A stretch of 45,410 nucleotides of DNA, from the NCBI GenBank assembly GCA_015523195.1, contig WAKU01000101.1, positions 1 through 45,410 on the forward strand. Reading direction: 5' to 3'. Below are positions 36,570 to 45,410 of the stretch, piece after piece (position 1 is the stretch's first letter; every line of letters starts with the position of its first letter). The position numbers were made by a program, and so were the translations under genes. The stretch comes from Thermococcus sp. (GTDB lineage Archaea > Methanobacteriota_B > Thermococci > Thermococcales > Thermococcaceae). The notes below the pieces were generated by a model that did not search any database, had not been told where the DNA came from, and saw nothing but the letters and a program-made list of their open reading frames with translations.

Positions 36570-37898
36570 TCATGGCCCTTCCAGGGCCGGGAAGTAGTCG
36601 GGCTCGTAGTCTTCGAGCTTTCCGTCTAAGTAATCCTCGTAGCCCTGGAGGTCGAGCAGGCCGTGTCCGCTGAGGTTGAAGAGTATGACTTCCTCTTTTC
36701 CTTCTTCCTTAGCTTTCAGCGCCCTTTCTATCGCCCCCTTTATTGCGTGTGCACTTTCTGGAGCGGCAATTATTCCCTCGGTCTTCGCAAAGAGTTCAGC
36801 CGCCTGGAAGACCTCGTTCTGATGGTAGGCAACGGGCTTGACGATTCCGTGGTTTATCAAAATGCTCAGCGTGGGAGCGAGGCCGTGATAGCGTAAACCG
36901 CCGGCGTGTATCGGCGGGACGTAGTAGGTGTGGCCCAAAGTGTGCATCTTCATCTTCGGCGTGTAGCCTCCTGAGTCGCCGAAGTCGTACTTGTAAACGC
37001 CGCGCGTCATAGAGGGAGCGGCTTTAGGTTCAACCGCTATGAACTCGTAGTCGGCTTTGCCGTCCAGTTTGCCCTTCACGAAGGGATAGGCCAAGCCGGC
37101 GAAGTTGCTCCCGCCGCCGACGCAGCCGATTATAACGTCCGGTTCTTCAAACTCCTTCATCTGCTCCTTAGCTTCCAGCCCTATAACAGTCTGGTGCATA
37201 AGGACGTGATTTAAAACGCTTCCAAGGGCGTAGCGGGCCTTCTCGTCCCTCAGAACGTCTTCTATAGCTTCGCTTATCGCTATGCCCAGGCCACCGGGGT
37301 GGTTCGGATCCTCTGCCAAAAACTTCCGCCCTATCTCTGTCCTCTCGCTCGGGCTCGGGTAGATTTCAGCTCCGTAGAGGCGCATTATCGTCTTCCTGTA
37401 GGGTTTCTGCTGGTAGCTGGCGCGCGCCATGTAAACGCGAACCTTCAGCCCGAGTAGCGCCCCCGCGAGGCTTAAGGCGGTTCCCCACTGGCCGGCCCCG
37501 GTCTCGGTGACTAACCTCTCAATCCCCTGATTCTTGGCGTAGTAAGCTTGAGCCAAAGCCGTGTTTATCTTGTGGCTTCCCGTTACCGTCGCTCCCTCGA
37601 ACTTGAAGTAGATCCTCGCCGGCGTCCCCAGGGCTTTCTCAAGGTGCGTCGCCCGGAAGAGCGGTGTTGGGCGGCCTATCTTGGCGTAGAGCCTCCTCAC
37701 CTCCTCCGGTATCTCGATGTAGCGCTCTCTGCTCACCTCCTGCTTTACCAGCTCGGTCGCGAAAATCCTGAGCAGTTTCCCCGGTTCAACCGGTTCGTCC
37801 GTCTCTGGGTCGAGGGGCGGCGCCAAAGGCTCCGGAAGGTCCGGCAGGATGTTGTACCACCTCTTGGGTATCTTAGAGTCGGGAAGAACGGCTTTCAT
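36570..37898 (-). CDS. trpB2: TrpB2-type tryptophan synthase beta-like protein
   Basis: '[23 protein letters not shown]', '[19 protein letters not shown]', '[16 protein letters not shown]'; TrpB2-type N-terminal extension. Confidence 0.93.
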   Translation of the reverse strand: MKAVLPDSKIPKRWYNILPDLPEPLAPPLDPETDEPVEPGKLLRIFATELVKQEVSRERYIEIPEEVRRLYAKIGRPTPLFRATHLEKALGTPARIYFKFEGATVTGSHKINTALAQAYYAKNQGIERLVTETGAGQWGTALSLAGALLGLKVRVYMARASYQQKPYRKTIMRLYGAEIYPSPSERTEIGRKFLAEDPNHPGGLGIAISEAIEDVLRDEKARYALGSVLNHVLMHQTVIGLEAKEQMKEFEEPDVIIGCVGGGSNFAGLAYPFVKGKLDGKADYEFIAVEPKAAPSMTRGVYKYDFGDSGGYTPKMKMHTLGHTYYVPPIHAGGLRYHGLAPTLSILINHGIVKPVAYHQNEVFQAAELFAKTEGIIAAPESAHAIKGAIERALKAKEEGKEEVILFNLSGHGLLDLQGYEDYLDGKLEDYEPDYFPALEGP

Positions 37899-37926
37899 TC
37901 CAACACCTCCTTTTCAAGAATCTCCC

Positions 37927-38109
37927 CACTAAGGGGTTCGGCAAGTCCCAAAAGCGAGGGAATAATGAGCGTGACTAAATGGGCGGGTTTACTGGAGTTG
38001 AAACTGCCAAAAGCACTCCCTCCCACTCAGCTCAGTGCCAAAAACAACCCCGCCCTAAAATTGGTGGACTAACGGGCTCTGCAAGGATGGCACCGTTAAA
38101 GCCAAAAAC
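37927..38109. repeat. Degenerate interspersed motifs ACTAA…GGG and (G/C)CCAAAA(A/G)C upstream of trpB2
   Basis: ACTAA-type motif at 37927, 37973 and 38067; CCAAAA-type motif at 37947, 38006, 38037 and 38101. Confidence 0.4.
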
Positions 38110-38243
38110 GATCACTCCTGGCAGTCATCGGGCATCAGAGAAAGGGGTCCGAAGGGAAATAAATACTTTTCGGCTCTGAGGCTGACATTATGATGAAAAT
38201 ACAGCGAAATAGCTGGAGATTTTGACGTTCTTTTTGAACAATA

Positions 38244-39008
38244 TCAGCGAAGTTTAACGCCCCTGTTGAGTTCTTCCAGCTTTTCCCGGGCCTTCTCAAT
38301 GGAACCGGCCTTCTCTATTGCCGTCCCCGTGACGACGATGTCGGCTCCGGCTTTAACGGCTTTTCTGGCCTGCTCCCCGCTCCTTATTCCGCCGCCGACT
38401 ATGAGGGGGACGTCTATGACGCGCTTAACGGAGGATATCAGCCCGGGCGGAACCGGCTGCGGGGCACCGCTTCCCGCCTCAAGGTAAACGAGCCTCATCC
38501 CAAGGTACTGGCCGGCTAAGGCGTAAGCTGCCGCGATTTTCGGTTTGTGCCTTGGAATGGGCTTTGCATCGCCAACCCAGCCGACAGCTTCCCCCGGTTC
38601 AACAATGAGGTAGGCCATTGGAATTGGCTCTATCCTGTAGCGCTTTACCTGGAAGGCACCGAGTGCCTGAGCGCCGGTGATGAAGAAGGGGTTGCGCGAG
38701 TTGAGCAGGCTCATGAAAAATATCGCATCTGCGTATCTGCTTATCCCGCCGTGCGAGCCCGGGAAGAGTATGACGGGCAGTGATGAGGACTCCTTAATGG
38801 CCTTAACGACGCCATCTAAAACCTCCCCCTCGGCCCCGGTGGAACCCCCGACCATTACCGCATCGACGCCGATTTCCTCACCCATCTCGGCTATCTTCCC
38901 TGCAGTTTCGGGCTCAACATCGTCCGGATCGAGGAGAACGAAGTGGAGTCTCTCCCTTTCGAGCTTCTCGTGGATGTATCTCTCGACCTTTCCGGGTTGA
39001 AGCTTCAT
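38244..39008 (-). CDS. Geranylgeranylglyceryl phosphate synthase
   Basis: 'HFVLLDPDDVEPETAGKIAEMGEEIGVDAVMVGGSTG', 'LVYLEAGSGAPQPVPPGLI', 'PLIVGGGIRSGEQA'. Confidence 0.93.
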   Translation of the reverse strand: MKLQPGKVERYIHEKLERERLHFVLLDPDDVEPETAGKIAEMGEEIGVDAVMVGGSTGAEGEVLDGVVKAIKESSSLPVILFPGSHGGISRYADAIFFMSLLNSRNPFFITGAQALGAFQVKRYRIEPIPMAYLIVEPGEAVGWVGDAKPIPRHKPKIAAAYALAGQYLGMRLVYLEAGSGAPQPVPPGLISSVKRVIDVPLIVGGGIRSGEQARKAVKAGADIVVTGTAIEKAGSIEKAREKLEELNRGVKLR

Positions 39009-39448
39009 TTTCTCTCACCGAACTCCCTAATCTCCTCCGCACTTTTAACCCTTTTCCACTTCAGGCCGAGTCTTCCAAGGATTTCCACCAAAACCCCGTC
39101 AGGTTCCTCATCAAACCTGTAGAGGTTCGTGCTGACCTTGATATCACTGGCACCGAAGCCCTCAACCGGCTCCCCAAAGCTGGAGACCTCCCGTGAGAGC
39201 TTCTCCTCAAGCCTCTCCTCGCTTGGAATCAAGTAAGCCCTCAAAAGCTCGGCTTCCCTCAGGAGGTAATCGATGTGCCAGTGGAGCCTCTTCTCCTTCG
39301 AGAAGTGCCTCTTAACCCTCTTTTCGAGGGAGTTCATGGCGGAACCGACGTAGACGTAGTAGCCGGCCTTAAGTGGGAACTCCTTAGCTTTCGTTCTCAC
39401 CACTTTATCCCCTTCCAGTCGTATAACGAGAAAGTAAGACCCCTTCAT
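39005..39448 (-). CDS. GIY-YIG/DUF123 family protein
   Basis: 'FPLKAGYYVYVGSAMNSLEKRVKRHFSKEKRLHWHIDYLL'; 4-nt overlap with the GGGPS gene. Confidence 0.88.
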   Translation of the reverse strand: MKGSYFLVIRLEGDKVVRTKAKEFPLKAGYYVYVGSAMNSLEKRVKRHFSKEKRLHWHIDYLLREAELLRAYLIPSEERLEEKLSREVSSFGEPVEGFGASDIKVSTNLYRFDEEPDGVLVEILGRLGLKWKRVKSAEEIREFGERK

Positions 39449-39508
39449 GAACCTTCCTTCGGCCCATCATTTATAAACCCTTGAGCCGACTATGCCCCGG
39501 TGTGGATG

Positions 39509-39901
39509 ATGGATGAAGAGAAGAAGAAGCGGCCCGTTGACGAATTTGCCTGGCAGGAGTACGATAGGGAGGAGTTTGAAAAGGCCTTTCCAGCCCTTTC
39601 AAGGGAGCTCGAAGGGGCCGGGCTTTCCATAGAAGCGTACCGTCTCTCCGAGAGGGAGGCCATTGAGGAGGAAGAGCTTGGATCGATGGACTTCTCCGGA
39701 TACACCCCCACCGTGATAGACTTCCTCAGGAGATGCGAGACCGATGAAGAGGCCCTTGAGATAATCAACTGGATGGAGGAGAGGGGAGAGATAACCCATG
39801 AGATGGCCAGAGACCTCAGGATCACGCTGACGAAGAAGGGTGTTAGGGCCTTCGGGCCAAAGAAGGGGTGGGGCTGGTACGAGAGGCACGGAAGGCGCTG
39901 A
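39509..39901 (+). CDS. DUF2095-like conserved hypothetical protein
   Basis: Intact ORF; 'TPTVIDFLRRCETDEEALEIINWMEERGEIT'. Confidence 0.7.
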   Translation: MDEEKKKRPVDEFAWQEYDREEFEKAFPALSRELEGAGLSIEAYRLSEREAIEEEELGSMDFSGYTPTVIDFLRRCETDEEALEIINWMEERGEITHEMARDLRITLTKKGVRAFGPKKGWGWYERHGRR

Positions 39902-39963
39902 CCATTAAGACCCCCATCGAAAAGTTAATATCCCCTTCCAACCTTTCTTCCCCGGTGTGGGCT

Positions 39964-41115
39964 ATGGACTTCAACCCGGTTTCTGAGGCCAAGGAGATTG
40001 AGGACGAGATAATAGCCTGGCGCAGGGACTTTCACATGCACCCCGAGCTCAAGTACGAGGAGGAGAGAACGTCAAAAATCGTCGAAGAGCACCTCCGCGA
40101 GTGGGGCTACTCAATCAAGCGCGTCGGGACGGGGGTAATAGCGGACATAGGAAAAGGGACGAAAACTATAGCACTCCGCGCCGATATGGACGCCCTTCCG
40201 ATTCAGGAGGAGAACGACGTCCCCTACAAATCGAAAATCCCTGGAAAAATGCACGCCTGCGGCCACGACGCCCACACGGCGATGCTTTTGGGGGCGGCGA
40301 AGATAATAGCGGAGCACAAAGACGGGCTCAACGGAAAGGTGAGGCTGATATTCCAGCCCGCTGAGGAAGGCGGGAACGGAGCGGTTAAGATGATAGAGGG
40401 CGGTGCCTTAGAAGGCGTCAACGCCATCTTCGGCTTCCACGTCTGGATGGACCTGCCGAGCGGAGTGATCGGAATTAGAGACGGCCCCTTCCTCGCTGGA
40501 GCGGGAATATTCGGTGGGAGGATAACCGGGAAGGGCGGCCACGGAGCTTCCCCGCACGAGACCGTTGACCCGATTCCGATAATGGCTGAGACCGTCTTAG
40601 CCTTCCAGACCATCGTGAGCAGGAACGTCAATCCGGTAGAGACGGGCGTCGTAAGCGTCACCAGCGTGCACGGTGGAACCGCCTTCAACGTCATCCCCGA
40701 GGAGGTAGAGTTCAAGGGCACCTTCCGCTTCTTCAAGCCCGAGGTCGGCGAGCTCATCCAGAGGAGGATGCGCGAGATTCTGGAAGGTGTAACGAAGGCC
40801 CATGGGGCAAAATACGAGCTGAACATAGAGGAGCTAACGCCCCCGACGATAAACTCCAAGGAGATGGCAGATTTCGCGAGAAAAGTCGCCCAGAAGTACG
40901 GCCTCAAGTACGGCGACGTTCCCCCAACTATGGGAGCGGAAGACTTCGCCTTCTACCTCCAGAAGGTCCCGGGAGCTTTCCTTGCCTTGGGAATCAGAAA
41001 CGAGGAGAAGGGAATAACCTACCCGCACCACCACCCGCGCTTTGACGTCGACGAGGACGTCCTCTACCTCGGAACTGCTATGGAGGTTGCTTTAGCTTTT
41101 GAGTTCCTCAGGTGA
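39964..41115 (+). CDS. M20D family amidohydrolase/carboxypeptidase
   Basis: 'RRDFHMHPELKYEEERTS', 'ALRADMDALPIQEEN', 'HACGHDAHTAMLLGAA', 'FQPAEEGGNGA'. Confidence 0.92.
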   Translation: MDFNPVSEAKEIEDEIIAWRRDFHMHPELKYEEERTSKIVEEHLREWGYSIKRVGTGVIADIGKGTKTIALRADMDALPIQEENDVPYKSKIPGKMHACGHDAHTAMLLGAAKIIAEHKDGLNGKVRLIFQPAEEGGNGAVKMIEGGALEGVNAIFGFHVWMDLPSGVIGIRDGPFLAGAGIFGGRITGKGGHGASPHETVDPIPIMAETVLAFQTIVSRNVNPVETGVVSVTSVHGGTAFNVIPEEVEFKGTFRFFKPEVGELIQRRMREILEGVTKAHGAKYELNIEELTPPTINSKEMADFARKVAQKYGLKYGDVPPTMGAEDFAFYLQKVPGAFLALGIRNEEKGITYPHHHPRFDVDEDVLYLGTAMEVALAFEFLR

Positions 41116-41959
41116 GGGCCTTTCCTATTATCGGCACTTTTCCTTTCTTTTCCGCCCCCAGGGATTCAGCGGTTTCCCCGTCAAGAACCGTCAAAACTTT
41201 CTCAAAGCCCAGCTCCCCAGCCCTGGCTATGGCCGTTGGGATGTCCTCCTTCGACCCCCATAAAAAGAGGGCAGCCTTTCCGGGCCTCCCTGGAAGGGAC
41301 TTCAGAGCGTAGTGGGAACCCCCTGCTTTCCCGGCCTCTATGAGTTCTTGAATTCCAGCGAAGATGTCTCTGAATCTCGAAAACCACATGCTGTAAGAGC
41401 TCTGGAAGCGGCCGGCGACGAGCTCAAGGGGCTTCACGCTCTCCCACGGAAAGTAGCGGAGGGGCTTAATTTCCCCTGGCTCGAACTCCCCAGTCTGAAT
41501 CTCCACGAGCAGTCCTTCGTAGAAGATCTCATCGAAGCCCAGCTTCCTGTAAAAGCCCAAAGCTTCTTCGTCCGGCTGCGTTGTTATGAATTCGGCTTCC
41601 TTTCCCTTAGCGACCTCCCCTAAGAACCCGATGAGGGCCCTTCCAATTCCCCTCCGCCTGAAATCCGGGTGGACTTCGATGACGTCGAGGTGAGCTATCC
41701 TCCGCAATTTCCCTCCAAGAGGCTCCTCTGAGAATAGGACCTCTGCCTCGCCAACTATCTTCCCGTCGAGTTCTGCAACAACCGGCAGCTGGCCCTCAAG
41801 GAGGAGGTTGTTTATGTGGACCGAGCAGGTCTCAACGCTCATCCAGGGGCCGCCGCGGAGGTAGCGCTGCTTCACTGAAAGGCCGGAGAGGTCTTCACCG
41901 GCGGTGTGGACGCTAACTATGGCTTTGACGTCGTCAAGGGTCGCTTTCCTGATCTTCAT
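41108..41959 (-). CDS. GNAT family N-acetyltransferase
   Basis: '[23 protein letters not shown]' motif. Confidence 0.85.
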   Translation of the reverse strand: MKIRKATLDDVKAIVSVHTAGEDLSGLSVKQRYLRGGPWMSVETCSVHINNLLLEGQLPVVAELDGKIVGEAEVLFSEEPLGGKLRRIAHLDVIEVHPDFRRRGIGRALIGFLGEVAKGKEAEFITTQPDEEALGFYRKLGFDEIFYEGLLVEIQTGEFEPGEIKPLRYFPWESVKPLELVAGRFQSSYSMWFSRFRDIFAGIQELIEAGKAGGSHYALKSLPGRPGKAALFLWGSKEDIPTAIARAGELGFEKVLTVLDGETAESLGAEKKGKVPIIGKALT

Positions 41960-42674
41960 AGCCCTCACCGAGGTAGCCGAACTTCTTCAGGATGTGCAGT
42001 ACCGCCTCGGCACCGCCGTCGCCATAGGGCTTTTTTGTGATGTAGTCGGCATTCTCCTTTAAGCTGTCCGGAGACTGGGCAACTGCAACGCGGTAGCCGA
42101 CGACGCGGAAGGCATCCAAATCGTTCTCGCCGTCGCCAACGTGAGTCACTTCGCTCGGTCTTATCCCGAGGAACTCGCAGGCCTTCTCTATGCCGGCTCC
42201 CTTATTTATCCAGGGCTTCTTGATGTGTATTGCGAAGCCTGAATCAACCGCGGTAAGGTTCAGCCCGAGCTCCTCTATGAGCTCCCTGACGGCCTCAACG
42301 GGGACCTTTCTCGTTATCACGAGGCCTGCTTTTCGCTCCATCGTCGAGTAGCTCAGCTCCGCCTCGGGATAGCGCTTTTTGAGCTCGCTCCAGAGGATCC
42401 ACTCCTCGTCCATGTCCGTTAGAAAAACGCGCTTCCTCATAGTCCCCTCGCCCTTTATGGAGAGCGCCCCCCCGTCTTCGGCAATAACGGGCCCGCTCGT
42501 GCCGATAAATACCGCCGCGGCTTCCGCGAACGGAACGGAGTTGCCAGTTACAAGCATCACCGGAAGGCCGAGCCTTTCTGCGAGCCTTATTGCCTTCAGG
42601 GCGTCTATGCTTAGGGTTCGGTCTTTGTACGTAATCGTTCCGTCTATGTCAAGCGAAATAGCCTTTACCCTCAT
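41934..42674 (-). CDS. HAD family phosphoglycolate phosphatase-like protein
   Basis: '[17 protein letters not shown]', 'MLVTGNSV', '[15 protein letters not shown]'. Confidence 0.9.
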   Translation of the reverse strand: MRVKAISLDIDGTITYKDRTLSIDALKAIRLAERLGLPVMLVTGNSVPFAEAAAVFIGTSGPVIAEDGGALSIKGEGTMRKRVFLTDMDEEWILWSELKKRYPEAELSYSTMERKAGLVITRKVPVEAVRELIEELGLNLTAVDSGFAIHIKKPWINKGAGIEKACEFLGIRPSEVTHVGDGENDLDAFRVVGYRVAVAQSPDSLKENADYITKKPYGDGGAEAVLHILKKFGYLGEGYEDQESDP

Positions 42675-42705
42675 TTCTTCCACCCAATGAGAGGGGGAAG
42701 GGTCT

Positions 42706-43713
42706 CTATTTAACCTTTCCCGCAAAGGCCGTGAACTCTTTCCCGCTAACCTTCACTTTATACGCCCTCATTTTTTCCTCCAAAAAGGCTCTTATGGCCT
42801 CAATCGTCTTCTCCCTTTTCCTAAGGAGTTTCTGAGCCTCTTCAACTTCAACGGCCTTAAAGCGCACCTTTGCCCCGGGCCTGCTTTGGGCCAAGAGGTG
42901 CAAATCGGCACTTACAACCGCCGCTATCTTCGCGTAGCCACCGGTTGTCTGGGCGTCGCGCATCATGACTATCGGCTTTCCATTAGCGGGAACCTGAACG
43001 GCTCCGGGAAGGAGCGGTTCGGTTACGATGTCGGCTCCAAGAGAAGAGTGCTCAATAGCCGGCCCGTCAAGGCGGTAGCCCATCCTGTCGGATTCCGGGG
43101 TTACGGTGTAGGTCTCGCTTAAAAAGGTCTCGATACCTTCCTCCGAGAAGTGCTCTAAATTAGGGCCGAGAACAACCCGTATCTCCCTTTCGTTACCCGA
43201 GTAATCCGGCCTGAGTTCCTTTGGGAGGTAGCGCCCTTCCCTGCCCGTTAAAAGAGCGTAGCCGAGGCTTAACCTATCACCTGCCTTCAGCGGTCTCCCG
43301 AGCTTTGCCCTCGGATAGGCGGAGCAGCTGCCTAAAAGCTTCTCGCACTTTATTCCACCCGCGAAGGCTATGTATCCGTAGAGACCGCTCCTCAAAGTTC
43401 CAACCTCAAGTACGTCTCCCCTCTTCGCCCAGTGGCTCGTCCAGGGGTCTATTGGAGCGCCGTTGAGCCTGACCTCAACGTCTCCAACAACGGCAAAGAC
43501 CGCTGAGGCGTTGAACCTTACCACCGGCCCGGCAAGGAGGAACTCAAGGAGTGGGGCATTGCCCGGATTTCCGACGAGGTAGTTTGCTATCCTCGCCGAG
43601 TAATCGTCCATGAAGCCTGAAACAGGGACGCCGAGCTTTCTGTAGCCTTTCCTGCCAGCGTCTTGAATTGTCAGCAAAGACGGAACCCGGAGGAGCTCAA
43701 TCAACCCCTTCAC
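42706..43713 (-). CDS. pxpC: 5-oxoprolinase subunit C (biotin-dependent carboxyltransferase-like, KipA family)
   Basis: '[35 protein letters not shown]', '[19 protein letters not shown]'. Confidence 0.92.
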   Translation of the reverse strand: MKGLIELLRVPSLLTIQDAGRKGYRKLGVPVSGFMDDYSARIANYLVGNPGNAPLLEFLLAGPVVRFNASAVFAVVGDVEVRLNGAPIDPWTSHWAKRGDVLEVGTLRSGLYGYIAFAGGIKCEKLLGSCSAYPRAKLGRPLKAGDRLSLGYALLTGREGRYLPKELRPDYSGNEREIRVVLGPNLEHFSEEGIETFLSETYTVTPESDRMGYRLDGPAIEHSSLGADIVTEPLLPGAVQVPANGKPIVMMRDAQTTGGYAKIAAVVSADLHLLAQSRPGAKVRFKAVEVEEAQKLLRKREKTIEAIRAFLEEKMRAYKVKVSGKEFTAFAGKVK

Positions 43714-44389
43714 CCCATTCTTCCAGGTAGATCTCCCTGAACTCGCTTTCCTCTATCGGGACGAACTTCACTCTATCGCCGGGCTGGAGGAGTGTTGGCG
43801 GTTCTTTTGCAGGGTTGAAAAGCCTCAACGGTGTTCTCCCGATGAGGCGCCAGCCACCGGGGCTTTCGAGCGGGTAAATGCCGGTCTGCTTTCCCGCTAT
43901 TCCCACGGAACCGGCGGGCACTTTCAGGCGGGGCTTTTCCAAGCGGGGTGTTGCTATTCTCTCGTCCATCCCGCCGAGGTAAGCAAATCCGGGAAGGAAG
44001 CCGAGGAAATAAACCCTGTAAACTGGTTTGGAGTGTATCTCGATGATGTCATCAACGCTCAAACCGTTGTAGTTAGCTACGAACTCGATGTCCGGGCCGT
44101 AGGAAGAGCCGTAAACTACTGGAATCTCGATGAGCCTGCCCTCAAAGCGCTCCGATGTAACTCTTATTCCCTCAACGGCCCGCTTAACCTCTTCAAAGCC
44201 CACCAAAGTAGGGTCATAGATTACGGCGAGGGAAGAATAGGCCGGAACGACCTCGACGAGCCACTCAAATCTGGCCTGTTCCAGTCTTTTGGCGAGAGCG
44301 TGAACTTTTTCGTTTACTTCCTCGTCAATTGTCTCACCAAAGGAAACGAGAAGCGCGGAGTCGCCGGCGGGCTTTAGCTCTGGTTTCAT
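43697..44389 (-). CDS. pxpB: 5-oxoprolinase subunit B (KipI family)
   Basis: 'GDSALLVSFGETIDEEVNEKVHALA', 'FLPGFAYLGGMDERIATPRL', 'VPAGSVGIAGKQTGIYPLESPGGWRLIGRTP'. Confidence 0.93.
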   Translation of the reverse strand: MKPELKPAGDSALLVSFGETIDEEVNEKVHALAKRLEQARFEWLVEVVPAYSSLAVIYDPTLVGFEEVKRAVEGIRVTSERFEGRLIEIPVVYGSSYGPDIEFVANYNGLSVDDIIEIHSKPVYRVYFLGFLPGFAYLGGMDERIATPRLEKPRLKVPAGSVGIAGKQTGIYPLESPGGWRLIGRTPLRLFNPAKEPPTLLQPGDRVKFVPIEESEFREIYLEEWGEGVD

Positions 44390-44394
44390 GGAGT

Positions 44395-44802
44395 TCACCG
44401 GTATGGGGGCTTCAGTATAGAAATACCCTCAATCCTGGCGAAGTGTTTGACATTTCCAGTAACAACAGTAAGGCCGTGAGCTACGGCAGTAGCGGCTATG
44501 ATAGCGTCTCCGAGAGGTACTTGATAGTCCCGTCTAATCTCTCCTGCAAGCATTGCCACCTCGGGAGTTACGGGCAGGGCTTCAAAGTGACTGAGAAGTT
44601 TCGTTATCTTCTCCCTCTTGATTGGATCTCTTGTCTCCCTGCCTGAGAACAGCTCCGCTATCGTAACGGTGGAGATAAACGTCCCCCTCTCCACGATCTC
44701 TATCAAAAATTCTCTAGCTTCCTCAACACCTCTGAGAACGTCAATCAGGACGTCGGTGTCAAGAAGATACATCCCTGTCCCACTCCTTCCTGAGCTTCTC
44801 AA
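44395..44802 (-). CDS. vapC: PIN-domain toxin (VapC family)
   Basis: 'YLLDTDVLIDVLRG', 'STVTIAELFSG', 'PLGDAIIAATAVAHGLTVVTGNVKHF'. Confidence 0.9.
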   Translation of the reverse strand: MRSSGRSGTGMYLLDTDVLIDVLRGVEEAREFLIEIVERGTFISTVTIAELFSGRETRDPIKREKITKLLSHFEALPVTPEVAMLAGEIRRDYQVPLGDAIIAATAVAHGLTVVTGNVKHFARIEGISILKPPYR

Positions 44803-44956
44803 AGTCTATTCCCTCTTCCAGTATCCCAAAGGCATCGTTTAGGTCTTTGATGAACTCGTCCAGGATTATCAGCTTCACCCTCCTTTTTTCTGGAAGGTTG
44901 GGTTTTTTCAGTGGCTTAAAAACCCCGTTCTCGTAAATCGCCTCCACGACTCCCAT
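44759..44956 (-). CDS. vapB: AF2212/DUF104-like antitoxin
   Basis: 'VEAIYENGVFKPLKKPNLPEKRRVKLII' typical of this antitoxin family; overlaps vapC. Confidence 0.87.
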   Translation of the reverse strand: MGVVEAIYENGVFKPLKKPNLPEKRRVKLIILDEFIKDLNDAFGILEEGIDFEKLRKEWDRDVSS

Positions 44957-44994
44957 AGTCTCACCACACTTACTTTGTTATCAGGCCTTAAAAA

Positions 44995-45408
44995 CTAACG
45001 GACTATCTCCCCCATCGGCACTACCTTCACTCCCTCCGCCTCAAGTGCCTTCCTCACCATCGAGGCTATCTCCACAGCTTTTGGGTTGTCCCCGTGGACG
45101 CAGATTGTGTCGGCTTTAAGGTCAACCCACTCGCCGTTTATCGCCCTGACTCCACCATCCTTGACCATCGAGACCACGCGCTCGACTATCTCTTCCGCGT
45201 CGCCTATCACCGCCCCGGGTTTTGAGCGTGAAACGAGCGTTCCGTCCGGGTTGTAGGCCCTATCCGCGAAAACCTCATGGGCCACATTAACGCCCATCTC
45301 CTCCGCTATTTGGGCTGCTCTTGAGCCCGAGAGCGTTACGAAGATGAGCTTTCTGTCAAAGTCAGCTATCCCCTCTATCACCGCTCTGGCCAGCTCCTCC
45401 TCTTTCAC
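44995..45408 (-). CDS. pxpA: 5-oxoprolinase subunit A (LamB/YcsF family), C-terminal part; N-terminus lies outside the window
   Basis: '[24 protein letters not shown]', '[17 protein letters not shown]'. Confidence 0.92.
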   Translation of the reverse strand: MKEEELARAVIEGIADFDRKLIFVTLSGSRAAQIAEEMGVNVAHEVFADRAYNPDGTLVSRSKPGAVIGDAEEIVERVVSMVKDGGVRAINGEWVDLKADTICVHGDNPKAVEIASMVRKALEAEGVKVVPMGEIVR

Positions 45409-45410
45409 GA

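Overview
The window looks like hyperthermophilic archaeal chromosome of Thermococcales type, most likely Thermococcus. This rests on CGP-CTERM surface proteins, Hef, SMC/ScpA, TrpB2, GGGP synthase, aTrm56 and archaemetzincin. Coding is very dense, with about 50 supported CDSs. No tRNA, rRNA, CRISPR array or transposase was seen. Main blocks: (i) 1-8.9 kb, GNATs, an ammonium transporter, an ArsR-like regulator with a membrane partner, and an MFS transporter; (ii) 8.8-18.8 kb, a beta-glucan/mannan utilisation locus with a secreted GH5, a Cbt-like ABC transporter of five genes, a divergent GH1 beta-mannosidase-like gene, and a TA-like pair fused to the GH1 operon; (iii) 18.8-22.7 kb, an accessory stretch with an uncharacterised HTH/acidic-helical/membrane-peptide operon, a TumA/TumE-like pair, a nucleotidyltransferase, nadM and vapBC; (iv) 22.8-45.4 kb, mainly core genes, with a second GH5-like protein that has an unusual catalytic motif and a vapBC pair sitting inside a pxpA/B/C operon. 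The strongest unexplained signals are a sharp codon-usage/strand-composition block (about 11.3-12.54 kb) whose edge falls inside an ATPase gene, the three-gene operon at 18.84-20.02 kb with a perfect inverted repeat upstream, a 20-bp phased TTATAA array in the GH1/transporter intergenic region, paired palindromes upstream of vapBC, and a degenerate repeat-containing region upstream of trpB2. All calls come from reading the sequence and supplied ORF translations; no database search was run.
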